NCBI GenBank assembly: GCA_003988855.1
Contig: QYAI01000169.1
Span: 37,064 to 101,063, forward strand
Source of the DNA: Arachnopeziza araneosa
Lineage: Eukaryota; Ascomycota; Leotiomycetes; Helotiales; Arachnopezizaceae
Length of the DNA: 64,000 nucleotides
Direction of reading: 5' to 3'
Shown: positions 45,794 through 57,450 of the stretch, piece after piece
Layout: every line of letters begins with the position of its first letter
Numbering within the stretch: position 1 is the stretch's first letter
Position numbers and translations under genes: made by a program
The notes under the pieces: generated by a model
Told to the model about the DNA's origin: nothing
The model's database searches: none
The model's input: the letters and a program-made list of their open reading frames with translations, nothing else

Positions 45794-46257
45794 TTAGGAA
45801 AAATAAGGCATTTAGTTTAGATCCAATATAGCTGTGTTGACACCAGATGTTCAATAATGTCTTGAGTGAGAGACGTCTTCCTAGAACATCTGGCTATAGT
45901 ATTATCATTATAGTTTCGTTCTTAGGTAGGATATATTTTTGATTTAAATTTATGTCAACAATACTAGAAAACTCGTTTATAAGTCATTGATTATAATAAT
46001 TAACTGTTCCCTATTCTTTCAAAGTCTGAGCAAAGCGACGAAATATCACGTGTGCTTATGCTTGGTCAGCCTACAAATTAGATGAACGAAATCTGGCTAT
46101 ACAGATATCGAAAACCTTCATTCGCAATTGCACCGCCAAAACTAAACTCTGTGCGCTTCCCTTTATCCGGGGGCCGGCCGTACCCATTTCTAAGCACGAA
46201 GCTTATTCCCAGACTTTGATCGCATATTAACATTCCCAGGCCATAAAGTGATCTACA
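45794..46257. other. AT-rich intergenic spacer
   Basis: The 3' flank of the ankyrin gene and the promoter of the next gene. I see no coding frame. Confidence 0.6.
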
Positions 46258-47196
46258 ATGAGCGTAATAAGTCACTGGCCCGTCAAGAAATACCTTCTCG
46301 ATGCCCCTCCCCTGAATGAAATAGCTTCGACCCTTGACTCAAGCTTAAAAGGAAATTTCAAAAATGTTACCGTTTCCGTCACTACTTGCCCTGACCTCCA
46401 GCAAGCGCCCTTCCATCTCGCTGGTGCAGGCCTCTCAGGGAATGAGCGCATAGCGGACATCGGCGGGCCTCCTTACCTCCATCCCCTGCCTAGTTTCGAT
46501 CGAAAATATTCGCTGCTGGACATTTCGAAGTTGATGGAGATGTCAAAAGACACAGGTTTTATCCTCGGCGCCGGAGCTGGACCATTTGACGTCATCGGTG
46601 TCAATTCGGAGCTCATGCCAAACTTGAGTTATGATGGTCACAATGTGAAAAATTTGACGCGCTATGCAAAGATTGATGAGAGTGGAGGCTGTGTATGCGC
46701 AGAAGTCCCTGAGAAATCCACGGGTTTTGCTTTAATGGCCAACCTTTTTGGGTGTGACGGAAGAACTGGAGAGGTGCTCAAAATCGTTGCAAAAGGCAGA
46801 ACGGGAAAGTTGAACTTCACTGCTGCTATTCAGATGGCACTCAAAGAGAGATATGGAGAGCGACCAGTTAGTTTGGGCGGAGTTTTTGTGATCAAGAATG
46901 GGAAGATGAATATCCATGTCATGCCGGATTTCAGCAAGGAGCCGCTGGACGCAGGCCGGGTGAAGGATTGGCTAAGGTATTTTGAGATGAGAGCTCCGAT
47001 GATTTGCCTCACTACTTTTCACTCTTATGATCCAGGGTTGGATCTGAGGATGGAACATACACACTGCTTTTCTACTCACGGAGAGGGAGGCCATTACCAC
47101 TTTGATACGACACCTGATGATGTGGAATATGAGGCATACTTCAACACAGCAGAATCCATTTATAGGATTGATCAACCTCCCATCAAAGAGGAATGA
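46258..47196 (+). CDS. DUF1907 ester hydrolase, C11orf54/PTD012 homologue
   Basis: A single exon of 312 residues, close to the family length of about 315. Matches to the human protein run end to end: VSVTTCPDLQQAPF, RIADIGGPPYLHPL, FILGAGAGPFDVIGVNSE, GKLNFTAAIQMAL, then EHTHCFSTHGEGGHYHFD and YRIDQP at the end. The His-rich EHTH...GHYH segment holds the three His that bind zinc in the human structure, and all are present. The human protein hydrolyses model esters; its natural substrate is unsettled. It lacks a signal peptide, so it is probably cytosolic. It stands before a convergent flavin monooxygenase. Confidence 0.94.
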   Translation: MSVISHWPVKKYLLDAPPLNEIASTLDSSLKGNFKNVTVSVTTCPDLQQAPFHLAGAGLSGNERIADIGGPPYLHPLPSFDRKYSLLDISKLMEMSKDTGFILGAGAGPFDVIGVNSELMPNLSYDGHNVKNLTRYAKIDESGGCVCAEVPEKSTGFALMANLFGCDGRTGEVLKIVAKGRTGKLNFTAAIQMALKERYGERPVSLGGVFVIKNGKMNIHVMPDFSKEPLDAGRVKDWLRYFEMRAPMICLTTFHSYDPGLDLRMEHTHCFSTHGEGGHYHFDTTPDDVEYEAYFNTAESIYRIDQPPIKEE

Positions 47197-47419
47197 TTCT
47201 TAGAATAGTAATAGAGCAGTGTAGCAAGAGTGGTTTTTCTACAGCTAGCTCGGTCTACATGTTGTGTCCCAACTGCTAAAATATCACTTGAGAATCGTGG
47301 TTGCCACCTGACATAAAGTACGTTCTGGGACAGATGAAGATTTTCTTTTCATAGCAATACATCACTGGGCTGAGAATCTGAGATAAAGTTCTCTCTTCTG
47401 TTACATAACCAGATCCGAA

Positions 47420-49140
47420 TCAATGTGCCTCAATTGGTCCACCAGCCGTTGACAAAATCTCTATATTTTGTCTCTCGACATGCGGCTTCGGTGGTCCACC
47501 TGCGAGTTCTTTGAACTTCTCGCGAAGAGCTTCGTACTGGACTTTCCATTCCTTCGTATGCCCCTCCCATGCCTGACCCCCGGAAGCGACTATCCCCGGA
47601 TTGATCCATTCCAGAAGCTCATTTGCATAGTCCACGTCTTTTCCTCTCAAACTGTGAAATGATCTGCCATAACCCTTCTCCTTGATCTTTCTTTCATATT
47701 CCGCTCTCATATCCGCCTCTGCAGGAAGACGTGCCTGACCCGAGAACACGGCTGCAGCTGTAATAGCTTGAAACTCGAAAAGTGAAAACGTTGCAGTATA
47801 ATATGGAACTCCAACAAAAGCTAGCGTGGGATCTGGGATATAGAAAATATCTTTGTGTAGGTTGTGCATTTGCGTTCCATCAGTGACAAGAGCTGTGTCA
47901 TCTGCCTCAGTTGGTGACACGGAGTCACGATGGTATTCTGAAAGGAATGGAAACGTGCAATGATATCCAGTGCAAATGATGACCGTGTCGATATTCGCCA
48001 GGACCTGTCCATCAACCAAATTCAAAGTGCCAGGAATAGCCGCATCGCTGTCCGCGGAGCCAGATTCCTGATCAAGGTTAAAAGAGGCGATTTCCGGAAT
48101 ACGGATTGCTTCTGGAGGCAGCATCGAAATCGGATGATCGAATAAGCCATCCCTTGTTGATTGATATATAGTCTTGGCAATGCCTGCCAGCTCCTTTGCG
48201 ATATCAAATGATGATGTACTACCGCCTATCAAGAGCACATTCTTTTGTTGACGTTAGCTTCCGTCATAAATTTCTAGTTGGCAAATAACTGTACCTTGCC
48301 TTCCAATCCTTTGGCATTCCGATATCGTTTGGAATGTAGGACTCTTGATGGCCACGCCGCTTTCCAGTCCTTCAATCCTGGAATATCTGGGACTTTGGGG
48401 ACGTGATAATGCCCAGTAGCTACAATTACAGCATCGAACTCCTAGACGCAATCAGCTTGCTGTTATTTAGTACACACAGCTCGCACTGACCCAATCTCTC
48501 TTCTCGAGCTTTCCAGCTTCCAAAGTCGATGTCTGAATCTTCCAATGATCTTTTATCTTTGAAATGTGCTCAACCTTTGTATTGAATTTGGCAATCTCAT
48601 TGACTCCCGTTTTTGCAGCTGTATCTTGAATATACTCTGCTAAAATATTATGCCTGACGATTTGTTCAGTCCCTTTAGGCCATGAATTAAGTTTCAAAGT
48701 CATTAGTCCCGTTGGAACATTGTTTGAAAGGGATTCATAGCATGGTCTGGTACTCATGTTAATTTATAATCCACATGCGAACAAACTAGTACTTACCCAG
48801 GAGGTGCATGCAAAATCTCTAAATCTCCGATCTCTTTAACATCGTTTTTTGCTTTCTCAGAATCTATGTCTTGTACAGCGGTTTTGAAAAACGCAGTTTC
48901 AGCTATCGAAGGTACAAGGGATGGAAAAGCAGGCTCTGGTGGAAGTCGCGGATCGAAAACCCTAAATTATCGTGAGCCATCAACTACGAGCTTGGATCAC
49001 GCAGCATACCAAACTCCTCCTGAGGTTTTTGTGCGTTCGAATAAGGTAACCTGTAGACCGGCAGCTTTGAGATGAGCTGCTGATGCTATCCCAGAAACAC
49101 CAGCACCTATGACGGCAACATTCTGGATTGGTTTAACCAT
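47420..49140 (-). CDS. Flavin-containing monooxygenase
   Basis: Minus-strand exons: 49140-49010, 48961-48797, 48752-48491, 48441-48295, 48241-47420; 508 residues, introns 44-53 nt. FAD binds at GAGVSG (12-17), inside VAVIGAGVSGIASA. The FMO-like order continues with GGVW, then EFDAVIVATGHYHVPKVPD, the NADPH loop LIGGSTSSFDIAKEL (near 241) and the late ATG-type motif IICTGYHCTFPFL (near 325). FMOs add one oxygen atom to soft nitrogen or sulphur in a substrate, or insert it next to a ketone. There is no membrane anchor. The substrate cannot be read from the sequence. It is separated by 850 bases from a divergent TauD dioxygenase. Confidence 0.93.
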
Positions 49141-49994
49141 TTCTCAATATTCTACGTTCAAAGATAGCGGTCAAAAATCTTTAATCGCAAGTATTATTGG
49201 CAAGTATTGGGCATTATATTTTATTTACTCAATGAGATATGTACGGGCTTCTTGTTGGGATATCTCACCTGCCTAACCCCACCATGTACTATAGTACTCG
49301 AACATCTCAGTGGCGCCTTGTTTCATCGATAACCCACTTTTGCTGAGCCGGGTCATCTTTGACCTCACCCACTCAAGAGTACCTTTCGCATACCATTTGA
49401 TTTCTTGTCTCCCCCTCGTTGGCTCCTAAGCGCGGTCGTCGAGAGACGCTCCGAACAAGGTGGGATCGTATGTGGGGTATGCTACATGATTCGCTCAAGT
49501 CACGACTGCTCAAGAATGACATAATATTTGGATGAAAGAACATCATTTGCGCAACACCTAGCTGTGCAGCTTCACGTACTGATTTGTAACCCAGCGGAGG
49601 TATTGATGGCCGATAACTCCGCGTTCCGAGCACGTCAAAGAGTCCTGGATGGTATTCTAAATCCATACGGAAAGAAAGGGAGAGAATGGAAGTCTGGAAT
49701 GCAGTTTAGACCTTGATTCTCAAACTTGTCACGTCATCAAGGCCTGTGAGCACATAATACCAATTGGAAGTCAGTTATCCACGATATCGCATGTTTATTG
49801 CATATACAATATAGTACAGCAAGACCCCTCATCGTTTATAGGTAGTCACATGAGAATATTGATTGTAAATGTGACTTGTCGAACTTGATAGATATTGATT
49901 ATATATGAGTCCTCCGGCATTCTTCAACATATCTCAAATATCCGACAAAATTTATAGCAGATTGAAACACTTCGAGAAATAGTTTGAATCCAAC
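49141..49994. promoter_or_regulatory. Divergent intergenic region between FMO and TauD genes
   Basis: 854 bases between divergent ATGs. Short frames at 49373-49716 on both strands overlap each other and show no domain. The part before 49995 is AT-rich. Confidence 0.45.
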
Positions 49995-51298
49995 ATGGCT
50001 CCTTCAGCAATCGAACCCCAGGCCGCAATTCTACCCTCGATCAAAGATACTAAACCACCAGTGACTTACAAACTTCCCATCCCTGAGCCCACACGAAAGC
50101 GTCTCGAGAAAGCAAACGTTAACCTCAGCAACGGCTATCCATATACCCCGCTCCAACCTCTCTACGTACAAGACGTTGAACAGATCCGGAATGAACCTCG
50201 CGAGTATGTCGATGCAGGCAGTCGTGCAGACCCAGAGAAGAAGGCCCTTTTTAATGCTGCGAAAGAAATCATTCATCTCACGAATCATATCGGAACAGAG
50301 ATTGTTGGTTTGCAGCTCAAAGACTTAACAGATAGACAGAAAGATGAGCTAGCTCTGTTGATTGCTGAGAGAAGTGTGGTATTCTTCCGTGATCAGGATC
50401 TGTCGCCCCAGCAGCAGAGGTCGTTGGGCGAGTATTATGGAGAGGTAGAGATTCATGTAAGTACCATATGATAATACTATACCTGAAATGTAAAGTCCAC
50501 CCACTTACAGCTACATTCAGCCCCAAGGATCACATGTTCCCGGGATCCCAGGTGTTTCCGTCATTTGGCCTGATCTCTTCGCCAAAACCAAGAGAACCGA
50601 CTTTCGTCACCCGGGTGGTGCTTCTATTTGGCATACGTTAGTCAAGCCTTTTTGATATTCATCATATCTAACTTTAGCCAGCGATCTCGTATATGAGCGG
50701 CAGCCTGCAGGTATCACTCATCTCCACAACGATACTGTCCCAACGTTGGGTGGTGATACCTTGTGGGCAAGTGGCTATGCTGCATACTCGAAACTGTCTC
50801 CGGAATTTCGCAAAATCATTGACGGGAAAAAAGCTGTCTTTCGGTCCGCTGGTACATACCTAGACCGGAATAACCCAACTTCAGGTCCGAAACCAGTGGA
50901 ACGGATTCATCCTATTGTGCGTGTCCACCCTGCAACCGGATGGAAGAGTCTGTTCGTGAACCGTGTCTGGACCGGTAAGATCGTAGGGTTAGATCAGGCA
51001 GAGAGTGATCTGATTCTGAATTACTTGTTCGATGTTTACGAGACAAATGTCGATATTCAGGTCCGATTCAAGTGGACACCAGGAACGTCGGCACTTTGGG
51101 ATAATAGGTATGTCTTTAAATTCGTAGGCGACTAGAGTGGAAACTGATGAAGAAAGAATCACAATCCATAATGCAAGTTGGGACTATGAGGGGTCCGAAG
51201 CCAGGCACGGGACGAGAGTCACATCCTTAGCTGAAGCGCCATACTTTGACGAGAAAGCACCCACAAGGCGAGAAGCTTTAGGGTTAGAAGATAATTAA
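49995..51298 (+). CDS. TauD/TfdA-family 2-oxoglutarate dioxygenase
   Basis: Exons 49995-50456, 50521-50636, 50682-51107, 51157-51298; 381 residues, introns 45-64 nt. The family blocks are in order: GTEIVGLQLKDLTD, ERSVVFFRDQDLSP, then the iron-binding HxD as WHTD (His 192, Asp 194; the codon for the Thr spans an intron), THLHNDTVPTLGGDTLWAS, and the far iron-binding His in EARHGTRVT (352). Just before it are LWDNR and NASWDY. The enzyme would use Fe(II), O2 and 2-oxoglutarate to hydroxylate a sulphonate, herbicide-like acid or other small molecule; taurine is typical but not certain. All metal ligands are present. It pairs divergently with the FMO gene. Confidence 0.95.
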
Positions 51299-52774
51299 GC
51301 TGGATCATTGGCTACAAATCTCACGATTTCTCTCCATTGGGCAGCTAATAAGGAAGCGGACTAGTTGGCCATTTTGGTGGCACGACAGAATGTGGCTTTA
51401 GTCTTTCTGAGGCAATAAGTGCTACTACTAGCACCCCAACACAGTTTGGCTCTCATATTAGCTAGAACAGAATAATGAATTCTGTGTTTGACCTTCATGT
51501 TCAAGTACCTAGAGTGCCATTGAGAAAAGTTAGTGATCTTGATAGGTAGATAAAAGGATGTTAATTCCTTAGAAGAGAATCTGACGTGAAATCCCTTTAT
51601 ACATACACTCCTAGCAGTTCAGAAAAAGCGTGGATATTGATGTGTGAAAAAGTGATATTGATTGTTCAAGAGAGAATTGCACGGGAATTCCCTTATAAAC
51701 ACGCTCCCTTAGCTGCTCCTTCCTAATTCGTCCACAACTCCCCATCCAACCAGAGCACGCCCCGTGCGATTCTACAAAAAAACCGGATCTCATTCAAGCC
51801 AGATATCGCAGATCGCCCCAGCGAGGAACTCCCTACACCCATTCATCAACGGATCACAGGTCCACAACCCTGAGAAGGGCGGACCCCTGTATGTTCAGTG
51901 TAGGGATCTTAGACACATTCAAACATATTGTAAAAGCTACCCGCTTATATTCTTAGAACGAGCTTAGCTAAGAGCAATTGTCTACCCTCAAACCAGCATT
52001 GATGTACACTACGCGAGCGTGTAGGGAGAATACGAAGGCGCATGCGAAGCTATAGTACACGAACCCTAAATTACTAGTTATAGGACTAGAACAGTACCCG
52101 AATCCTCTTCTTCCTAGGGAAGTGCTCCGGTTATGACCCAAGTTCAGATCAAGACGTCTGGTTTAACGGCTTCGTACGCGGCCCCTCTGCTCGGTCTGTA
52201 AATGTTATGTCAGCTCCTCTTGCACGAGAGGAAACTAGGGCAGGATCCTCGGCAGTTCAGGTGGAGGAAGTTAAGCACGATGCAGCTACCTGTGAAAAGG
52301 CGCTTGATGAAGAGCGAGGTGGAAGAAAAAGAGACTTTTAATTGTCGCATGTCTGACTCGACATTCAAAACAACTTCGAAGAGAGGATCTTTGACAATGT
52401 AATACAGACACTGACTCAGTACTTTTGAAATCTTACATATATTTGTAGTAGATATTTGTTTGATCAATGGAGGTCCTGGTGATATCACGCGCAACCTCCT
52501 CGACAACCTAGAAGTCGTTTCTCAACTCATCAATGATGGAGAGAAATACATGTCACTGAGACTAGTCTTGTCTACTGGAGCGAGGTTTGATCTCAGCCTT
52601 GCATCGAGCTGGATGCCAAGCATATGATACACCAACCAAAAAGAAGGCTATGGTTGTGGCTGTGGCTGTGAGTTTCAGCTTCAGCGCTGACATCTCACTA
52701 CTCCCACTCCTCCTCCTTCCTCCTCCTCCTCCATCCCTCTCCGAACCCATAATCCCGCCCTCGCTCCGCCTGAG
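51299..52774. other. Intergenic region, possibly with mobile-element relics
   Basis: No supported gene. The stretch at 51980-52200 has inverted short motifs (ACGCGAGCGTGT) and broken frames and may be decayed mobile DNA. From about 52690 a pyrimidine-rich CTCC tract leads into the next gene. Confidence 0.4.
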
Positions 52775-53907
52775 ATGTCCACCTACACTTGCAGCAGCTG
52801 CTCCGAAGCCATCCCGGCGTCGAAAGCGCGGGTCCAGTGCGAGGTCTGTCCCGCTTACCAATCGTGCGCCAACTGCGTCGTGATCTCGCAGGTGAGTGGG
52901 ACGCACACGACACAGCACGTGACAACTCTGTTCAAGAGTAGCGGCTTAGTAGATGGGCCGCCGGTGAATGCGGCTACGAGACCGGGTGCTACGGGGCCAG
53001 TGGCACCGGCGGTGGAGGAGGGAGAGCTGGTTGAACCGCCGCCAGCGTATCAAGCGAGTTCGAGTCCTCCTGCTCTAGCACCTCCGTTCCCACCACCGGG
53101 TCAAAGACCCCCACAACCTCAAGCTCCATCGCCGGGACCGTTCCATCCTCAGAGTCAGCTTGCACCTGCTCCTTCTTCTAGACCACCGTCTTCAAATTGG
53201 AGTTTTCTATTCAACCAGAATGCAACGCCAACTCCATTATTTGTCACACTGATGCAAGAGGTATTCAATTATCTCGATCCCTCTCATTCCGGGTACTTGC
53301 CCCCGGAGGCATATGCCTCGTTCTTGGATACTCAAGGTTGTAAACCTGAAGATAATATATGTATGTCATTTTGCTTCCCAATTTCATCCACAGTCTGACG
53401 CAAACAGGGAGGAGTGCATATAACAATGCATTTGGGGGTAATAGAGAAGCAGCAGCCGACGCAGCTCTGAGGTCCGCATATGACACTTTCTCCATCGAGT
53501 ACCACCTCCAGCCACGGCGAGGACAAGATTCATCCGTCGGCAGACTCACCTCATCATTCTCCAACCTCATGTCAAGCCCATACCCATCCGGCAGTGACAT
53601 GCCGCTCCTGACGTTGCGAGGATTCATCGATCTCGTGACGACTGAAGCCCTCATGGATCCATCTGCAGGCTGGGGCGATCTCAACCGCGTAATCAGGTTC
53701 TATCAACTGCCCATCTGGCGCGCCATGGGAGATATTCCCAGGCATGTGATCCCTGATGTGCCAAATCCAATCATGGTGCAGCGGGTGCATGCTGTCACGG
53801 AGCACAGCGTGGCGATGGCGAGTCAAGCGGCGAGTATTCAGGCGCAGGGGAATTTGGCTGCTGTCAACGCAATTGGAGGATCGCAGTGGGAGTATAGGCG
53901 TTATTGA
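52775..53907 (+). CDS. ZZ-like zinc finger, proline-rich, DUF7514-type protein
   Basis: Exons 52775-53360 and 53408-53907; 361 residues. Residues 1-55 hold paired Cys (CSSCSEA, CEVC, CANC) and two His (GTHTTQH), as in ZZ-type zinc fingers, which bind peptides or histone tails. Residues 60-145 are Pro/Ala/Ser-rich and likely disordered. The C-terminal half begins LMQEVFNYLDPSHSGYLPPEAYASF, an EF-hand-like start of the fungal DUF7514 domain, and runs through WRSAYNNAFG to a long helix. The 47-nt intron splits a Trp codon. The function is not known. Confidence 0.85.
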
Positions 53908-54110
53908 GGTGAAAGAGGAGCCATTTTGAAGTTGGAGAGGAGATTTGAGATGACTTGAAAAGATCTGTCAAATAGAATGCGCATATCATGTACGTCGCAA
54001 CGATGATGGCGCCCTTCAATAGACAACAGGATCTGCTCATCTTAACATTTGTGGCTTAGTCACCTAGAAAAGTAAGAATTGTGCACGGAAGAAAATGAAC
54101 AAGAATATAT

Positions 54111-55202
54111 CTATAGCTTGCTCTTATCCCCATCCTCCCTCTCTTCGGCGAGAATTTCCTGCCTATTTCTCACCTCTACATTTTTAGGTCCATCTTTCTC
54201 AAACTTGACGAGCACCACTCTCTCCGCATCTCCAGCTCTCCCACTATCTTTCAATTCCGGGCCTGGTTTATCCAATGCCAATACGCTTCTCCCATCCCTC
54301 TTGCTGAAGAAAAGTCCCGTCGGGGACATGACTTTATCTGCCCAGGGAATGGAGTTTCCTCCGGACATGTCTGTTTTGAGAAACGCCAGGATCTTGTCAC
54401 GTTGAGATTGAAGACCTTGCGTGGAAACGGTGGGAGGAAGAAATTGTAAGAGGAGAGTCAAGAGGTATAATTGAGGCGGGAAGAGGATGATCTCATTTCT
54501 CCGAGCTTTGTCAAGCCAGGTCGAGCAAGGGGCAAAAGAAGCAGCGGTATGCTCGATTCCGCCATCCGATGTTGGTACGGGTATTATAGATTCCGAAGCT
54601 AAATCTGTGGATGCAGATAGAGGTAGAAAATAGACGTACATCTGGGTCGTGAAGCGTTTCGGAAGGTTAGGGGGTGTGATCCAACGCGTGAAAGGATATA
54701 GCCCATCCAGATCAACAATGCCACCCATATCTTTCACCCAATCACCAAACTTCAGTCTTCCTGAATGAATCTTTTTCCTTGCTTCCTCTCGAACAGCTTC
54801 CATCACAGGCAATAAACCGCTTTCGTCCTGTGACGCTGCTAGTAATATACCACTTTCTTCGAAGCATTCTCTTATAGCTCCCAGCCGGTATGCTGGCCCA
54901 TCCCTGTGCCTATTGGAATCTGTCGAGGCAGGGATATCACCATCTTGAGAAGCTGAGAGATTCCCGCCCGGGAAAACGTGCGCTGATGCGAAAGATGATG
55001 AGGTTCGGACTCGATGTAGGAGAAGAATTTCGTTCTTTGGGGAGAGCAGAATTATACTGCGAGAAAGAGTCAGTTTCTTAGGGGTTGAATAATTGCGATT
55101 TAGGTACCTAGCACTGGGGCGCGGCTCCGTAACAGTTTTTGCGGCCTTGGAAGAGGTACTATGGGACATATATTGCTTCTCGAGTGTAGGACGAGGTGCC
55201 AT
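54111..55202 (-). CDS. Nudix hydrolase, NUDT19/RP2p type
   Basis: Minus-strand exons 55202-55108 and 55056-54111; 346 residues. The 51-nt intron at 55057-55107 is open in frame and easy to miss. Removing it gives SIILLSPKNEILLLHRV, the normal first strands. The Nudix box is HVFPGGN then AIRECFEESGILLA (about 59-104), with a longer loop than MutT, as in NUDT19 (coenzyme A diphosphatase). All REx2EEx(G) residues are present. Later blocks are WITPPNLPKRFTTQMYVYFLP and FPPQLYLL. I chose ATG 55202 because the NUDT19-like start follows closely; ATG 55331 is an alternative that adds 43 residues. It probably cleaves CoA-type diphosphates, perhaps in peroxisomes or mitochondria. Confidence 0.9.
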   Translation of the reverse strand: MAPRPTLEKQYMSHSTSSKAAKTVTEPRPSARYLNRNYSTPKKLTLSRSIILLSPKNEILLLHRVRTSSSFASAHVFPGGNLSASQDGDIPASTDSNRHRDGPAYRLGAIRECFEESGILLAASQDESGLLPVMEAVREEARKKIHSGRLKFGDWVKDMGGIVDLDGLYPFTRWITPPNLPKRFTTQMYVYFLPLSASTDLASESIIPVPTSDGGIEHTAASFAPCSTWLDKARRNEIILFPPQLYLLTLLLQFLPPTVSTQGLQSQRDKILAFLKTDMSGGNSIPWADKVMSPTGLFFSKRDGRSVLALDKPGPELKDSGRAGDAERVVLVKFEKDGPKNVEVRNRQEILAEEREDGDKSKL

Positions 55203-55719
55203 TCTTGGCCAACGAATAGCTCGTTGCCAGGCTGGATGGCAAGGAGCGGAAGGATGGGAATGATTCAAGCCGTGTCGTTCAATAGATGAAGCAAAGCAGC
55301 TCTCAGCGTAAAATAAACACCTCCAAGACATCCAATTCGAGCGTAAAATGTATATTGAGCAGCATTGGTGTGGCGATTTGTACTGCTGAGGGATGTATTG
55401 AGGGGCAGCTTGCTTGGAGCTTGGATGCCGAGGTTGTTTAGTGAAAGACACCCCTAAAATCAGCCTTGTCAGCCTGGATACAACTTCACCTTTGAGAGCT
55501 GTGGTATCAAATACGAGTCGTAGTAAACTCCTTGCAGCACCTCAGGTTGTAGTTTCTAATAGCGACGCATCAATATATCCATTTGTGTGGTAATTATTTC
55601 CATCTATGGCGCTATCCTCCTCTACCAAGCCTAGCCCGACAGGAAATAGCCATCCAAATGCAACCAGTCCGTAAACGCCAATCATCATATCTCTATCGCA
55701 TCTCTTCTGTATCAATAAC
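55203..55719. other. Intergenic spacer between two minus-strand genes
   Basis: Upstream flank of the Nudix gene. The frame extends to 55451 without an ATG before 55331. The rest is probably the 3' flank of the small gene ending at 55720. Confidence 0.5.
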
Positions 55720-56185
55720 TTATTCATCATCGTCCTCTTCAGGATAGAGTTCTGCAATATCAGGCATCTCAACACTAAACAGCTCCTCTCCCTTCTCTTC
55801 CTCGTCTGTGAACGCAAAAGCGAGGACATCTCCATCCTTGACGCCTAAGGTTTTAGGAGTATCCTTTACACCACCTGCGCTCAACTCCTCCCATCCCTTA
55901 CTGAAATCGAAAGCATCTTTAGGAACGCCGAGGATGATATCAGAGATCTCTTCAGGTATAGGTGTTGGCGTATCGTTGGGAAGTCCATGAGGGTACTGTT
56001 CTTGTAAAGCTTCGAGGAGAAGAGATTTAATGGTGATGAAAGGGGTGACGGGGTCGACGAAGAGAAGGATGGTGACCCGCGAGTGTTTGAACCGGAGGCT
56101 AAGGGCGCTAGACTTGATCTTTGAAGCATCTACCGACTAGTTCTAGGGTTAGAAGACACTTTTAATGATTTCGGCGGCATACCAT
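55720..56185 (-). CDS. Small conserved-looking acidic protein, ATG-only first exon
   Basis: Minus-strand exons 56185-56183 (only ATG) and 56136-55720; 139 residues. The 46-nt intron has a GTATGC donor, a CTAAC branch site and a CTAG acceptor. The frame reads LRFKHSRVTILLFVDPVTPF, then ITIKSLLLEALQEQYPHGLP, a region with DGDVLAFAF and an acidic end (EEDDDE). The pattern of strands and one helix suggests a ubiquitin-like fold, but this is a guess. No shorter start fits, since the next in-frame Met is far inside. It is divergent from the Tim17-like gene, with about 195 bases between. Confidence 0.75.
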
Positions 56186-56380
56186 CTTGAGTATTATATC
56201 TTCCACGATGCTAGCTCTCAAAGTTGGAGTTGAATTGATGATGAGAAGGCAGAAGTCGGTCCCCCACCAAAGGAAAATCACGAACATGGAACGAGATCAC
56301 GTGCACCTCAATCTGCTGATTCTGCCAGGGAGCTCAGCGATGGAATCTTACATCGAGCTCCGAATCATCAACGCAACACA

Positions 56381-57071
56381 ATGGCAGACTCCCCACCTCT
56401 CTCCGAAGAGGAGAACAAGAGGCGCGCAGAACTTTTAGCAGAGTACAATCGCCGTCTCCGACAGGAGTCTCGGATGTCTCTTCCTTTTGGTCTGCGCCTA
56501 CCTATCGCAACCACCTTCTCTTTCTTTGTCGGCACCGGACTGGGAATATCTCAAGGTAGTATGGCTGCAGGTCTACGTTTTCGAGCTGAGAACGCGCATC
56601 GACTGCCTACCACGCCTACAGGATGGTACTTATATCACAAGAGCAAGAACTATGTTATGGCTTTTGGTGGCGTGAAGGAAGGGTTACGGATGGGAGGGAA
56701 GGTCGCCTTTTGGACAGCAGCTTTCTTTGCGGTGGAAGATGTCGGTGATCGATGGAGAGGGACAAAGGACTTTGTGAATACTGTTATTGCGAGTTTGGCC
56801 GTTTCCGGTGGCTTTAGTTTGTGGAGTAAGTGCTATCTATTTTGCTTCTGCTCCGGAAGATATGACAGCAGCTAATTGCCATTGACCGATAGACCGCCTA
56901 CCAATGACAACAGCAGCGAGAACGGCGAAGAGCGCATTGGCTATTGGACTAGCATTTGGGCTCGCGCAAGATGCTGTAGGAGCTATGAAAGGACGAAAGC
57001 CGGGCTACGTGGATTTCATATCACGACGAGGGCGCCGAAAAGCCGAATCAATACAACAGCAAGACGCTTGA
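56381..57071 (+). CDS. Tim17/Tim22/Tim23-like membrane protein
   Basis: Exons 56381-56825 and 56893-57071; 207 residues. After a charged N-terminus (SEEENKRRAELLAEYNRRL), four hydrophobic stretches follow: LPIATTFSFFVGTGLGISQG, GGKVAFWTAAFFAVEDVGD, VNTVIASLAVSGGFSLW and SALAIGLAFGLAQDAVG. Glycine spacing and FWTAAFFAVED recall the Tim17 family of mitochondrial inner-membrane and peroxisomal proteins. A basic tail follows (RKPGYVDFISRRGRRK). The 67-nt intron splits an Asn codon. The exact member is not certain. Confidence 0.75.
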
Positions 57072-57450
57072 ATTGCGCCGAGTCTACAATCTCCAATTAC
57101 CATTAGTCAATTGGTCTCGATCGCACGCGTGCTGCATCATGCCACGCTACCCAATTCCACTACTTTGGGCGTGGCGCATATCACAGATCAACAGGGCGGT
57201 TGGTGTCGGCTCAATGCTGATAAGGCGATTGACTTAGCGATAACAAGGGAGCCGAGAGGAGCAGCATCATCATCTGCTTTGCCCCTCCCTGAGTCCATGT
57301 GCCGGTACGTACCTACTGCACTACCATTATCACGCCGAGATCGCTGTCTCGTATTGCATATAATAACATCATTGTGCTTCTTGCATTTTGTCTATTTGAA
57401 CACCAATTTCCTCCCTTTTGCCAGCCTCTTTTGCAGTCGCAGCCACCGCC
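57072..57450. promoter_or_regulatory. Upstream region of the proline dehydrogenase gene
   Basis: 379 bases. Frames here overlap each other and have no known domain. The last 60 bases are pyrimidine-rich, as in a fungal leader. Confidence 0.5.

Noticed and set aside
52562..52925. Minus-strand frames opposite the ZZ-finger gene
   Set aside because: They mirror the CTCC tract and the real exon and have no domain.
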